A stretch of DNA of 55,926 nt, from NCBI GenBank assembly GCA_963575745.1, contig CAUYUJ010016465.1, positions 156,570 to 212,495 on the forward strand, given 5' to 3'. Positions 20,299 through 30,265 of this stretch are shown here, in pieces. Each line of letters opens with the position of its first letter. The stretch's first letter is position 1. The stretch comes from Prorocentrum cordatum. Lineage: Eukaryota; Sar; Dinophyceae; Prorocentrales; Prorocentraceae. Made by a program: the position numbers and the translations under genes. Below the pieces are notes generated by a model. The model was not told where the DNA came from and searched no databases. It was given only the letters and a program-made list of their open reading frames with translations.

Positions 20299-21480
20299 CT
20301 GTGGCACGGACTCCCTCTCGGCGGGAGATGCTGCGAGAGGAGGGAGCCATGCCCCCCGGCTGCCAGCCTCGCCTCCTCCCCCGCCCAGAGGGGCGGGGGA
20401 TCGGGGATCGGGGATAAAGGCTTTTGGACGCTCGAGGCGTCCGCATGGGGACCTCCCGAGGCCTCCACGGGAACCCTTGGGGACCTCCAGCTCACCACCT
20501 CCTCTCCGCGGTACCCCCCCTGTGCAACTCTCCCTCTGCCCCCCCCCCATCCCAGCAGGGAGCATCCTAGGTGGCGTGTGAAACAAAATAAAGGTAGCCG
20601 ACTTAGGCCTGCAAGCGAACGAATTGCGCCTGGCGGGCGCAGCAGAGAACGGGCGCAAGATGTACAGAAAAAACAAGTGAGTCCACAAGGGCACAGAGTA
20701 TGCGCTTGCCAGGCGGTCGGTGAGGTAGAGAGAGGGGGGGGGGGGGGGGGGGGGGGCGAACACCGAAATAACGACTGCAAGTACCGAGGAATGAACCGAA
20801 CGAAAGGGGATCGAGATACACGTGCAACAGTAGGCGGCCTGCCTCGTGGTGTCGTTATAATGCCAGGTGAGTGCAGGCGGCCGTAACGCAAGGAGTGGCG
20901 CTGCAATGCTTATTGTGAACCGCGGACAAGCACCACATCAAAAGGGCCCCACCCGCCATAGTTTTCAAGGCTAGCAGTAACCAGTGTGTGATGCGCGGCA
21001 AGAGAGAAAGACAGAGCAAGCGACATGAGGTGGCACGTTGGCAGTGTGCAGTTGGGCGGAATAAAAGTAAACTAAAGTGTGCTGTCGTCGGGAGTCCACA
21101 GTGGGAGGAATTCTGGGGCTCTTCCCCTTCCGACGTGCCCAAATGGAAGCATACACCAAACATAAGTAAGACGGAGGAGTGCTGGGAGCTGCGACAAACT
21201 CCACCCTGGGGAGCCCACAAAGGACGTACGCGCCAAGCCACGTACACGAATACGGCCCCCCCAGTCCGTGAGACCAGCCTTGTGATACGAACGTTCACGC
21301 AATGAGCACCTTCGAAACCAGCGTGGATTCATGTACACGTCGTTCATTTCTAATCGTGCTCATTTCTAAGTGTGCTCGTTTCTAATTGTTCCTAGCCCCC
21401 TAGTGACCAGGAAGAGGCCCAGGACAGAACAATTAGAAATGAAAACATCTTGCCCACAAAAAAATCAAAGAACTTTTGAA
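20299..21480. other. No exon recognised; poly-G run at 20734-20756
   Basis: A run of 23 G (20734-20756) is the main simple feature. Between 21345 and 21445 a TTTCTAATTGT-like phrase recurs several times. Minus-strand frames (20109-20906, 20855-21298) have no domain outside the calpain exon. An upstream calpain exon could be hidden here. Confidence 0.4.
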
Positions 21481-21954
21481 TAATCAGACATGAACGGTGT
21501 GTACGTGCGCGTCCTTCTTTCACTCCTGACTGCCCCCCCTCCCCACCCTTCTCCCCCAACTCCCTGGCCCCCCCGCCGTTCTCCCACCCGCCCCTCCCTG
21601 GGACCCGCGCGCCACGACCAGAAGCGTATCGAGCCCAGGTGGAGGGACGGCACCTGGCTTATACAACAAAAGGGGTTGTCATCGTCGGAAGCCGCTGTCT
21701 GCATCCCAAGCGCGAATGCGAGACTCGAGGAGTTGCTGCGCATACCCAGGAGTGATAGAAGCCAATACGAGAAGTGCGTGCACAGGTGGAGGGACGGCAC
21801 CTGCTCCGCCGCAGGACGGCTCGCAGCCTCGGGGCCCGACGCGGGGGCCACGCTCCACGGCAGCGCGGCTCGCCGCAGCAGGGGCCTGCTCCACCGCTGG
21901 ACGGACCGCCACCTCGGGGTGGACATGGGGAGGACACGCCTCCGCAGCAGGACG
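21481..21954. other. No gene recognised; internal GGTGGAGGGACGGCACCTG duplication
   Basis: The 19-mer GGTGGAGGGACGGCACCTG occurs at about 21639 and again at about 21786. Frames on both strands contain no recognisable domain. Confidence 0.5.
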
Positions 21955-22021
21955 GAGGAGGAAGAGGAGGAGGAGGAGGAGGAGGAGGAGGAGGAGGAGG
22001 AGGAGGAGGAGGAGGAGGAGC
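21955..22021. repeat. (GGA)n tract at the gap edge
   Basis: A pure GGA run that ends just before the assembly gap; the gap was probably caused by this repeat. Confidence 0.95.
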
Positions 22022-22033
22022 GAGGACGAGGCC

Positions 22034-22133
22034 NNNNNNNNNNNNNNNNNNNNNNNNNNNNNNNNNNNNNNNNNNNNNNNNNNNNNNNNNNNNNNNNNNN
22101 NNNNNNNNNNNNNNNNNNNNNNNNNNNNNNNNN
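22034..22133. other. Assembly gap of 100 N
   Basis: Exactly 100 N, the conventional size for a gap of unknown length. Order and distance across it are not shown by sequence. Confidence 1.
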
Positions 22134-22159
22134 CCTGGTTGGTTGAGTTTTTGCCTGTC

Positions 22160-22305
22160 GTCGTGGATGTTTCGTGGGGTGTCTCGTGGAATGTTTCGCG
22201 GGGTGTCTCCTGGAATGTTTCGTGAGGTGTCTCGCGGAATGTTTCGTGAGGTGTCTCGTGGGATGTTTCGTGAGGTGTCTCGTGGGATGTTTTCGTGAGG
22301 TGTTG
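22160..22305. repeat. 24-bp minisatellite, copy 1
   Basis: About six units of the form ATGTTTCGTGAGGTGTCTCG plus four more bases. Each unit has two similar 12-bp halves. On the minus strand it reads as repeats of ETPHETSH. The block and its right flank (through TATCGTGAAAACGTGCCCAT) recur in the same orientation at 25695-25915. Confidence 0.9.
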
Positions 22306-22716
22306 CCCCGTTGGGTATCGTGAAAACGTGCCCATGCTCCACATGTCTATATCCCTTTCCGGGTTCGTGGGTCCATCATGTTCCAAGTTTGTGTCTAGCA
22401 GCTCCGCGAAACTACTGCAGCACGCGCCTGTGCAGTCCATCGTTGCGTGTGTTGGGTAATTCGTTATTTTCCCTCCCCGCTCTGAGGTCGCCGCCCTGGG
22501 CGGCCGAATGACGAGAAACTTTGCTCAAACTTGCGCCGCAGGATGTGGAGTGAGAAGATATGGTACGATGCGGGATCGATTACACATGTCTGCGGTAACT
22601 GCACATGCAACAAGGGGACGATTTGGGGAGACTCGCGGCCCGTCAAAGGAGGAGGACCATGAGCAGGAGCAACTGCAACAGGCGTGCGTCTAGGCGCGCG
22701 TGGCCCTGCCACTGCG

Positions 22717-23201
22717 TCAAAGAAAAACCGTGGTGACTATAATGATTATGGACGACCGGGGGGGGGGCAGCTGCTTTGGCATTGGCGGTGCGCGCCGCAG
22801 GCATCTGGATATCTGTACAAACCGCGGGTGCAGCTGCAGGAAGTTCTTCCTGCCCTCGCACTTCCGCTCGTTCGCCAGCGAGACCTCCGTGCTTGTTTTG
22901 CGTGCTCGGTCGCGCCCGTGTTTCATGTTGCCCACAGCCACCTGGCACTCCATCTGAGAAATGGCCCCGGCCATGTGTCTCTGGATAACTGTGCATGGGT
23001 CCTTGTTGGTGAACAGCCCCGGGATCGAGGCGTGCACCAACTCCGGACCTCGCTTTTCGCACTCCGCGATCGCCTCTTCCTGCACCATCAAGCGGCGGGC
23101 CAACCGCTTCTCGTCGGGCACCACGATCCGCTTGATGCCGCGCTTCTCGCACCTGTCCACGAAGGCGGCCACGCCGGGCCTGGGCAGGAACGGCGTTGAA
23201 C
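22717..23201 (-). CDS. Serine recombinase C-terminal exon, copy 1 left arm
   Basis: After a TTGCTTCCCCAG acceptor the minus strand encodes a resolvase-family core: FVDRCEKRGIKRIVVPDEKR, then LARRLMVQEEAIAEC, HASIPGLFTNKDP, RHMAGAISQMEC, and KCEGRKNFL. These match the invertase/resolvase fold after the catalytic Ser: RPG-x3-L, VV-D-x-x-RL-x-R, and the G-x-I-x-Q-x-E helix. Here it faces away from the N-terminal exon of its own copy, so it would be expressed only after inversion. The end (PRSSIII...) after a C-run is probably not the true C-terminus. Confidence 0.7.
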
Positions 23202-23501
23202 CTGGGGAAGCAAAACAAAATCTCTACGACAAATTCGGCGTGCGATTTTGCAGTTATTCGCCGCGGGGGCGGTGGAAACATGACGGCGGGGGGGGGGCGC
23301 TTGCTGTAGCAATTGCGTAGTGTAGCGTCTGGCACGCTAACAAATCCAGGGTTCCGTGCCGATGGGCGATGTTACCTTCGGAAGAGGACGCGACGCGCCA
23401 CATTCCTCATCCAATGCCCCTGCGGTGTGTGGGGGCGTTGTGGCCCCGCCGTCCTGGGACGTTCTTCAAGACGAGCGTTTCCTGGGCGGTGGGGGGGCGC
23501 C

Positions 23502-24504
23502 GCGTCCATGATAGCGTGTCCAGAAAAAGCTGCCCCCGCGCTGCTTGAGCCGCGAAAAAGCAACGAATGGCTACAATTGGGTGGTCCACGCTTACTTCCT
23601 CCGGTTGCCACGGGCCTCCCAGGGATCCCCGCCGGCCCCCGCTGTCAGTCCGCCGCAGTCTATTTGTGACTTCTGTCGGGCGACGCGAACCTCCCCTGGG
23701 CCGTCGCCCGTAGGCTGCACGTACTTCCGCGGCCTCCTGCGGGCCGTCGGCCGCAGGCTGCACGTACTTCCGCCGGCTGCCGCCGACCTCCCGCCAACGT
23801 CTGTTGGAAAGAGCGTCCGCCTCTCCGCCAGCTCTGGCGGGCCCTCAGCCGGTGGGCCCCGCCTACTCCCGCCGACTGCCGCCGACCTGCCGCTTGCTCC
23901 TGCCAGCGCAAGAACCCCCCCTTCGAACGGCCCCCACGGACCGTCGGCCAACTTCTGGCGCCGGCCGCCAGGCTGTGCCAGAAGTCGGTCCAGGACTGAC
24001 TTCTGGCGCGGGCCCGCGTCGGAAGTCGGTCCTGGACCCACTTTCGGAAGTCGGTCCAGGACCGACTTCCGGCGCGCCCTTCTGTCTCCGCCCCAACCCT
24101 CGTCGGCGCCGTCGCCGGCGTTGCCCCTGCCGCCCTCTAGCGTTTTCAAGCCTCGGCGGGGGCCGCGCCCCCCCTCGCGCGTCCTCCTTCCTCCTCGCGG
24201 CCCCCTCCCCCAGTTTTCCTCCTCGCCCCCCTTTTCGCCCCATTCCCCCCTTCCCCCGCATCCCCATCCACCGCCTAATTGTATTCCTCCTGCTCCTGCT
24301 CCTGCTCCTGCTCCTCCTTCCCTCTCCTATCTGCCGCGCCTGCGGCGTTCGGGCACCGCGCAACATATGTTTGTTTCGTTTTCTGGCGCCCGCGCCATGC
24401 CTGCCAGGATGAAGGCGGCTGCCACGACACGCGCGTCGACGATGGCGAACGTGGATGGCGCCAGCGTGCCGCGGCAGAAGGCACAGATAACGAAGGCGGC
24501 CAGG
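23502..24504 (+). other. Middle segment, copy 1 (N-terminal exon on plus)
   Basis: A 1003-bp segment bounded by the arm end GGGCGGTGGGGGGGYGCC on both sides. Its left end begins GCGTCCATGATAGCG and its right end is GGCCAGG. In copy 2 (30128-31217) the same segment lies reversed. It contains the palindrome array at about 23985-24075 and the recombinase N-terminal exon. A Pro/Ser-rich frame runs through it but is open because of composition. Confidence 0.8.
23985..24078. repeat. Array of alternating palindromes, copy 1
   Basis: Two or three units combine the palindrome GTCGGTCCTGGACCGAC (with AAG/CTT arms) and the palindrome GCGGGCCCGC. One unit is imperfect (GGACCCACTTTCG). This is the shorter version of the array at 30560-30750, and the size difference accounts for most of the length difference between the two middle segments. 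Palindromes this close to a recombinase gene are candidate binding or crossover sites. Confidence 0.8.
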
Positions 24505-24505
24505 G
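24367..24505 (+). CDS. Serine recombinase N-terminal exon, copy 1
   Basis: From ATG 24367 the frame reads MFVSFSGARAMPARMKAA, then ATTRASTMANVDGASVPRQ and KAQITKAAR. R-x-S-T, followed by D-G-x-S-x-x-x-Q, is the serine-recombinase N-terminus, with Ser the catalytic nucleophile. The frame closes after KRSS at 24540, but splicing from AGGG|GCACCC to a CCCAG|GTTC acceptor joins it in frame to the C-terminal exon (25930 here). The exon ends one base into the arm, so the middle/arm border coincides with the exon/intron border. About 25 residues usual between these motifs are absent, so a small extra exon or a compact protein is possible. Confidence 0.6.
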
Positions 24506-24779
24506 GCACCCCCCCACCGCCCAGGAAACGCTCGTCTTGAAGAACGCCCCAGGACGGCGTGGCCACAACGCCCCCACACACCGCAAGGGCAGTGGATGAG
24601 GAATGCGGCGCGTCGCGTCCTCTTCCGAAGGTAACATCGCCCATCGGCGCGAAACCCTGGATTTGTTAGCGTGCCAGACGCTACGCTACGCAATTGCTAC
24701 AGCAAGCGCCCCCCCCCCGCCTTCATGTTTCCACCGCTCCCGCGGCGAAGTACTGCAAAATCGTACGCCGAATTTGTCG

Positions 24780-24982
24780 TCTTTTTTCGGAAAGGGCGTA
24801 GGCCCAGGGTTCGCTTTTAGTATGAAACATGTCCCCGGTGCCGAACAGGCCGGCGGATTCTTTCTCCTGATAAATATCGAAGTCGAAGGAGCCGGGCCGA
24901 TTAAAATTTGAGGATGTCTAGCGAAACGCTTGTTTTGAAATCCCGATCGAAAATCACAGGGTGGGGAACCCTTCAGCAGGAC
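24780..24982. other. Inserted sequence, no gene recognised
   Basis: Unique sequence starting where the right arm of copy 1 departs from the other arms (after AATTTGTCG). It is part of the roughly 1.1-kb insertion in the recombinase intron. No domain. Confidence 0.5.
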
Positions 24983-25672
24983 ACAACCTCAGCAGACCGC
25001 GCCCCAGCACGAACACGCCCAGCCGACCACGCCCAGCACGACCCGACCCCAGCACGACCCTACCCCAGCAAGACCACACACCAGCACGACCACACCCCAG
25101 CACGACCTCACCACAGCACGACCACGCCCCAGCACGACCACGCCCCAGCACGACCACGCCCCAGCACGACCACGCCCCAGCACGACCACACCCCAGCACG
25201 ACCACCCCCCCCAGCACGACCACCCCCCAGCACGACCACACCCCAGCACGACCACACCCCAGCACGACCACACCCCAGCACGACCACACCCCAGCACGAC
25301 CACACCCCAGAACGACCACACCCCAGCACGACCCCACCCAAGCACGACCCCACCCCAGCACGACCACACCCCAGCACGACCACACCCCAGCAGGACCCCA
25401 CCCCAGCACGACCCCACCCCAGCAAGACCACACCCCAGCACGACCACACCCCAGCACGACCTCACCACAGCGCGACCACACCCCGACCACGCCCCAGCAC
25501 GACCACGCCCCAGCACGACCACGCCCCAGCACGACCACACCCCAGCACGACCACCCCCCCAGCACGACCACCCCCCAGCACGACCACCCCCCAGCACGAC
25601 CACACACCAGCACGACCACACCCCAGCACGACCATCCCCCAGCACGGCCACTCCCCAGCACGCCCACACCGC
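24983..25672. repeat. 16-bp minisatellite (CACGACCACACCCCAG)n
   Basis: About 42 units with variants (CACGCCCCAG, CACCCCCCAG, ACTCACCAC). Because 16 is not a multiple of 3, the array reads as a 16-residue repeat (48 nt) in every frame, which explains long frames on both strands. Not coding. Confidence 0.95.
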
Positions 25673-25689
25673 CTTGGTTGAGTGGTTGC

Positions 25690-25915
25690 CTGTCGTCGTG
25701 GAATGTTTCGTGGGGTGTCTCGTGGAATGTTTCGCGGGGTGTCTCCTGGAATGTTTCGTGAGGTGTCTCGCGGAATGTTTCGTGAGGTGTCTCGTGGGAT
25801 GTTTCGTGAGGTGTCTCGTGGGATGTTTCGTGAGGTGTTGCCCCGTTGGGTATCGTGAAAACGTGCCCATGCTCCACATGTCTATATCCCTTTTCCGGGT
25901 TCGTGGGTCCATCAT
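25690..25915. repeat. 24-bp minisatellite, copy 2, with flank
   Basis: Nearly identical to 22160-22380, same orientation, running to CATCATGTTT beside the recombinase acceptor. It completes the insertion in the intron of copy 1. Confidence 0.9.
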
Positions 25916-25929
25916 GTTTGCTTCCCCAG

Positions 25930-26444
25930 GTTCGACGCCGTTCCTGTCCAGGCCGGGCGTGGCCGCCTTCCTGGACAGGTGCGAGAAGCGCGGCATCAAG
26001 CGGATCGTGGTGCCCGACGAGAAGCGGTTGGGCCGCCGCTTGATGGTGCAGGAAGAGGCGATCGCGGAGTGCGAAAAGCGAGGTTTGGAGTTGGCGCACG
26101 CCTCGATCCCAAGGCTGTTCACCAACAAGGACCCATGCACAGTTTTCCAGAGACACATGGCCGGGGCCATTTCTCAGATGGAGTGCCAGGTGGCTGTGGG
26201 CAACATGAAACACGGGCGCGACCGAGCACGCAAAACAAGCAGGGAGGTCTCGCTGGCGAACGAGCGGAAGTGCGAGGGCAGGAAGAACTTCCTGCAGCTG
26301 CACCCGCGGTTTGTCCAGATATCCAGATGCCTGCGGCGCGCACCGCCAATGCCAAAGCAGCTGCCCCCCCCGCCCCGGTCGTCCATAATCATTATAGTCA
26401 CCGCGGTTTTTCTTTGGCGCAGTGGCAGGGCCACGCGCGCCTAG
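25930..26444 (+). CDS. Serine recombinase C-terminal exon, copy 1 right arm
   Basis: After a TTGCTTCCCCAG acceptor the plus strand reads STPFLSRPGVAAFLDRCEKR and GIKRIVVPDEKRLGRRLMVQ, continuing through HASIPRLFTNKDP, MAGAISQMEC and KCEGRKNFLQLHP to SRCLRRAPPMPKQL. KCEGRK and a terminal LRR...P(K) block are typical of serine recombinases after the catalytic domain. This exon is in line with the N-terminal exon at 24367-24505, but the intron is about 1.42 kb because of the inserted minisatellites. The frame after the C-run near 26368 is uncertain, and a DNA-binding domain is not recognised. Confidence 0.7.
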
Positions 26445-26754
26445 ACGCACGCCTGTTGCAGTTGCTCCTGCTCATGGTCCTCCTCCTTTGACGGGCCACG
26501 AGTCTCCCCAAATCGCCCCCTTGTTGCATATTCAGTTACCGCAGACATGTGCAATCGATCCCGCATCGTACCATATCTTCTCACTCCACATCCTGCGGCG
26601 CAAGTTTGAGCAAAGTTTCTCGTCATTCGGCCGCCCAGGGCGGCGACCTCAGAGCGGGGAGGGAAAATAACGAATTACCCAACACACACAGCGATGGACT
26701 GCACAGGCGCGCGCTGCAGTAGTTTCGCGGAGCTGCTAGGCACAAACTTGAAAA

Positions 26755-27420
26755 AAATACAACAACTTAAACAAGTGCCCTTTTGCACGCGCCCCTGCTT
26801 CTGCCGATAAGGAGGGTCGGGGGGGCACGATAGCTTGCTCGGCGCGGCGCCGAGTTGTCAAACCCTTCACATGCCGCGGACTCGGCGCGGGCCAGCCTGC
26901 AAACGCAGCACGCTTCACATGTGACGGACTCGGCGCGAACCTGGGGATGCCGTCGTGGGCGGCGGCCCCAGCAGCGTGCAGTAGCAACGGTAATTGGTGG
27001 GACAAAACATGTTGGCTCTTTCGGTTCGAGACGCAACCTCTAGTTCCAACTAGCCCAACAAAAGACACCCGCGCGCTTAAAGGCCGAGCTCGGGCTGCAT
27101 GTGAAGAGGCACGGAGAAGGCTCAAACGCCCTTGGCTCGTACCGCCTACTGCAGGGTAGAGTGGGAAGGAGGATCAAGCGCCACTTGCCCTGGCACCCCT
27201 GAGCGAAGGCCGCGTTGCGCGTAATCATACCTTCCAATGGCGGGCGCGCCAAGCTGCTAGTTTGACGCGAAACTATTTGAAACCCGCGCGCGGCCATTTT
27301 CAAAACCACCATGAACCATTTTCAACTTCAGCACCGCACGGCCCGCAAGCGGCCTAGAACCATGAGAGAACCATTTTCATCATTCTTAATCTGATCCCCG
27401 ACATGCCCGTGACCCTATCC
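26755..27420 (+). repeat. Segment S, copy 1 (plus)
   Basis: A 660-bp segment running from AACTTAAACAAGTGCCC to CATGCCCGTGACCCTATCC. It recurs reversed at about 28341-29005 and again on plus at about 32175-32838, at roughly 95% identity by eye. Open frames on the minus strand carry no recognised domain. It always adjoins the recombinase arm on one side and the GC-rich minisatellite on the other. Confidence 0.85.
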
Positions 27421-28340
27421 AGCGCCGGTCCCATGTCCTGGGTCCCGGGTCCCGCGCTCGCCCCGGGTCCCGGATCCTGCGCCGGTGCGGGGTCGCAAGT
27501 CCTGCGCCAGTCCCAGACCCCCTCGTATAACGAAAAAATCATGACGGGAAGTTTTTCCTAGTTCTCGGCCTCCGGGGGCCCTCACCGGGCCTCGGGAGCG
27601 CCAAAAGATCACGACTCGGGATGCAAAGCCGAACATGGGGAAAGGGTCCAGACCTCTGGGGGTCGACGTAGTGAACAAATCATTACGTCGGGGGTCTGAG
27701 GTCCCGGGTCTCGGGTCTCGCGACGCTCCTGGGTCCCGGGTCCCGCGCCAGTCACGGGTTCCGGGCTTCGTGTCCCGGGTCACGCGCAGGGTGCCGCGCT
27801 GGTCCCGGGTCGCGGGCCCCGGGTCCCGCACCGGTCCCGGGTCCTGGGTTCCGCGCCGGTCCCGGGTACCGGGTCCCGGGTCCCGCGCCAGTCCCGGGTG
27901 GCGGGTGCCGCGCCTGTCCTGGCGCCCCGGTCCCGGATTCCGCGCCGGTGCCGGGTCCCGAGTCCCGGGTCCCGCGCCGGTTTGTCCCGGGTTCCGCGCC
28001 GCTCCCAGGTCCGGGTCCCGGGTCCCGCGCAGGTCCCGGGTCTCGTGCCGGTCCCAGGTTCGGTGCCGCGCTCTTCCCGGGTCCCGGGACCGATATCCGG
28101 GGTTCCGCGCCGGTGTCCCGGGGCTCGCGCCGGTTCCGGGTCCCGGGTCCTGCGCCCGTCCCGGGTCCGGGGTCCCGTGCACGGTGGTCGTCCTGGCCGG
28201 GTCCCGGACTCCGCTCCGGTCGCGGGTCCCTTGGGTCCCGGGACGATCCCGGGTGCCGCGGCAGGTCCCGGGTCCCGCGCCAGTCCCGGGTCTCGGGTCC
28301 CGCGCCGGTCCCGGGGCCGGAAAAACGTCAGCCCGTCTGG
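27421..28340. repeat. GC-rich minisatellite (CCCGGGTCCCGCGCCGGT)n, array 1
   Basis: Degenerate tandem CCCGGGT / CCGCGCCGGT units enclosed by inverted S segments. The Pro/Gly/Thr/Arg-rich frames on both strands come from the repeats. A shorter, less regular stretch at 27500-27680 interrupts it. Confidence 0.9.
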
Positions 28341-29005
28341 ATAGGGTCACGGGCATGTCGGGGATCAGATTAAGAATGATGAAAATGGTTTTCTCATGGT
28401 TCTAGGCCGCTTGCGGGCCGTGCGGTGCGGAAATTGAAAATGGTTCATGGTGGTTTTTGAAAATGGCCGCGCGCGGGTTTCAAATAGTTTCGGCGTCAAA
28501 CTAGCAGCTTGGCGCGCCCGCCATTGGAAGGTATGATTACGCGCAACGCGGCCTTCGCTCAGGGGTGCCAGGGCAAGTGGCGCTTGATCCTCCTTCCCAC
28601 TCTGCCCTGCAGTAGGCGGTACGAGCCAAGGGCGTTTGAGCCTTCTCCGTGCCTCTTCACATGCAGCCCGAGCTCGGCCTCTAAGCGCGCGGGTGTCTTT
28701 TGTTGGGCTAGTTGGAACTAGAGGTTGCGTCTCGAACCGAAAGAGCCAACATGTTTTGTCCCACCAATTACCGTTGCTACTGCACGCTGCTGGGGCCGCC
28801 GCCCACGAAGGCGCCCCCAGGTTCGCGCCGAGTCCGTCACATGTGAAACGTGCTGCGTTTGCAGGCTGGCCCGCGCCGAGTCCGCGGCGCGCGAAGGGTT
28901 TGACAGCTCGGCGCCGCGCCGAGCAAGCTATCGTGCCCCCCCGACCCTCCTCATCGGCAGAAGCAGGGGCGCGTGCAAAAGGGCACTTGTTTAAGTTGTT
29001 GTAAT
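28341..29005 (-). repeat. Segment S, copy 2 (reversed)
   Basis: Reverse complement of 26755-27420, together forming a large palindrome around the GC-rich array. The boundary to the recombinase arm is near 29010. Confidence 0.85.
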
Positions 29006-29268
29006 TTTTCAAGTTTGTGCCTAGCAGCTCCGCGAAACTACTGCAGCGCGCGCCTGTGCAGTCCATCGCTGTGCGTGTTGGGTAATTCGTTATTTTCCCT
29101 CCCCGCTCTGAGGTCGCCGCCCTGGGCGGCCGAATGACGAGAAACTTTGCTCAAACTTGCGCCGCAGGATGTGGAGTGAGAAGATATGGTACGATGCGGG
29201 ATCGATTACACGTGTCTGCGGTAACTGCATATGCAACAAGGGGACGATTTGGGGAGACTCGTGGCCCG

Positions 29269-29828
29269 TCAAAGGAGGAGGACCACGAGCAGGAGCAACT
29301 GCAACAGGCGTGCGTCTAGGCGCGCGTGGCCCTGGCACTGCGTCAAAGAAAAACCGCGGTGACTATAATGATGATGGACGACCGGGGGGGGGGGCAGCTG
29401 CTTTGGCATTGGCGGCGCGCGCCGCAGGCATCTGGATATCTGGACAAACCGCGGGTGCAGCTGCAGGAAGTTCTTCCTGCCCTCGCACTTCCGCTCGTTC
29501 GCCAGCGAGACCTCCCTGCGTGTTTTGCGTGCTCGGTCGCGCCCGTGTTTCATGTTGCCCGCAGCCACCTGGCACTCCATCTGAGAAATGGCCCCGGCCA
29601 TGTGTCTCTGGAAAACTGTGTATGGGTCCTTGTTGGTGAACAGCCCTGGGATCGAGGCGTGCACCAACTCCAAACCTCGCTTTTCGCACTCCGCGATCGC
29701 CTCTTCCTGCACCATCAAGCGGCGGGCCAACCGCTTCTCGTCGGGCACCACGATCCGCTTGATGCCACGCTTCTCGCACCTGTCCAGGAAGGCGGCCATG
29801 CCCGGCCTGGACAGGAACGGCGTTGAAC
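29269..29828 (-). CDS. Serine recombinase C-terminal exon, copy 2 left arm
   Basis: After a TTCCCCAG acceptor the minus strand reads STPFLSRPGMAAFLDRCEKR and continues with the same RL-x-R, GAISQME and KCEGRK motifs as the other copies. It is joined to the N-terminal exon at 30127-30265 by an intron of only 298 bp (30126 to 29829, GC donor, AG acceptor). This is the most compact and complete arrangement of the gene in the window. The frame beyond the C-run near 29388 is uncertain. Confidence 0.7.
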
Positions 29829-30126
29829 CTGGGGAATCAAAAAAAAAACTCTGCGACAAATTCGGCGTACGATTTTGCAATACTTCGCCGCGGGGGCGGT
29901 GGAAACATGAAGGCGGGGGGGGGCGCTTGCTGTAGCAATTGCGTTGCGTAGCGTCTGGCGCGCTAACAAATCCAGGGTTTCGCGCCGATGGGCGATGTTG
30001 CCCTCGGAAGAGGACGCGACGCGCCGCATTCCTCATCCAATGCCCTTGCGGTGTGTGGGGGCGTTGTGGCCCCGCCGTCCTGGGGCGTTCTTCAAGACGA
30101 GCGTTTCCTGGGCGGTGGGGGGGCGC

Positions 30127-30265
30127 CCCTGGCCGCCTTCGTTATCTGCGCCTTCTGCCGCGGCACGCTGGCGCCATCCACGTTCGTCATCGTCGACGCG
30201 CGTGTCGTGGCAGCCGCCTTCATCTTGGCAGGCATGGCGCGGGCGCCAGAAAACGAAACAAACAT
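30127..30265 (-). CDS. Serine recombinase N-terminal exon, copy 2
   Basis: From ATG at 30265 the minus strand reads MFVSFSGARAMPAKMKAA, then ATTRASTMTNVDGASVPRQ and KAQITKAAR, 46 codons plus one base. R-x-S-T and DGASVPRQ carry the catalytic-Ser signature. It differs from copy 1 at a few residues (K for R, T for A), so the copies are old enough to have diverged or represent different alleles. The donor AGGG|GCGCCC joins in frame to 29828. Confidence 0.6.

Larger units (their letters stand above)
22380..26750. mobile_element. Recombinase element copy 1: inverted arms around a middle segment
   Basis: Left arm about 22380-23501, middle 23502-24504, right arm 24505-24779 plus about 25918-26750. 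The arms are inverted copies; each carries a recombinase C-terminal exon and a short intron. The right arm is split by about 1.1 kb of other repeats inserted in the intron (24780-25917). The middle segment holds the N-terminal exon in plus orientation, facing the right arm. The arm end at both junctions is GGGCGGTGGGGGGGYGCC. Element 2 (29010-32165) has the same plan with the middle reversed. Confidence 0.75.

Noticed and set aside
23545-24540. 331-residue Pro/Ser-rich protein across the middle segment
   Set aside because: Only its last 60 residues show the recombinase motif; the rest is compositionally biased and includes the palindrome array.
24961-25761. Thr/Pro/His repeat protein
   Set aside because: Produced by the 16-bp minisatellite, which reads as a 16-residue repeat in every frame.
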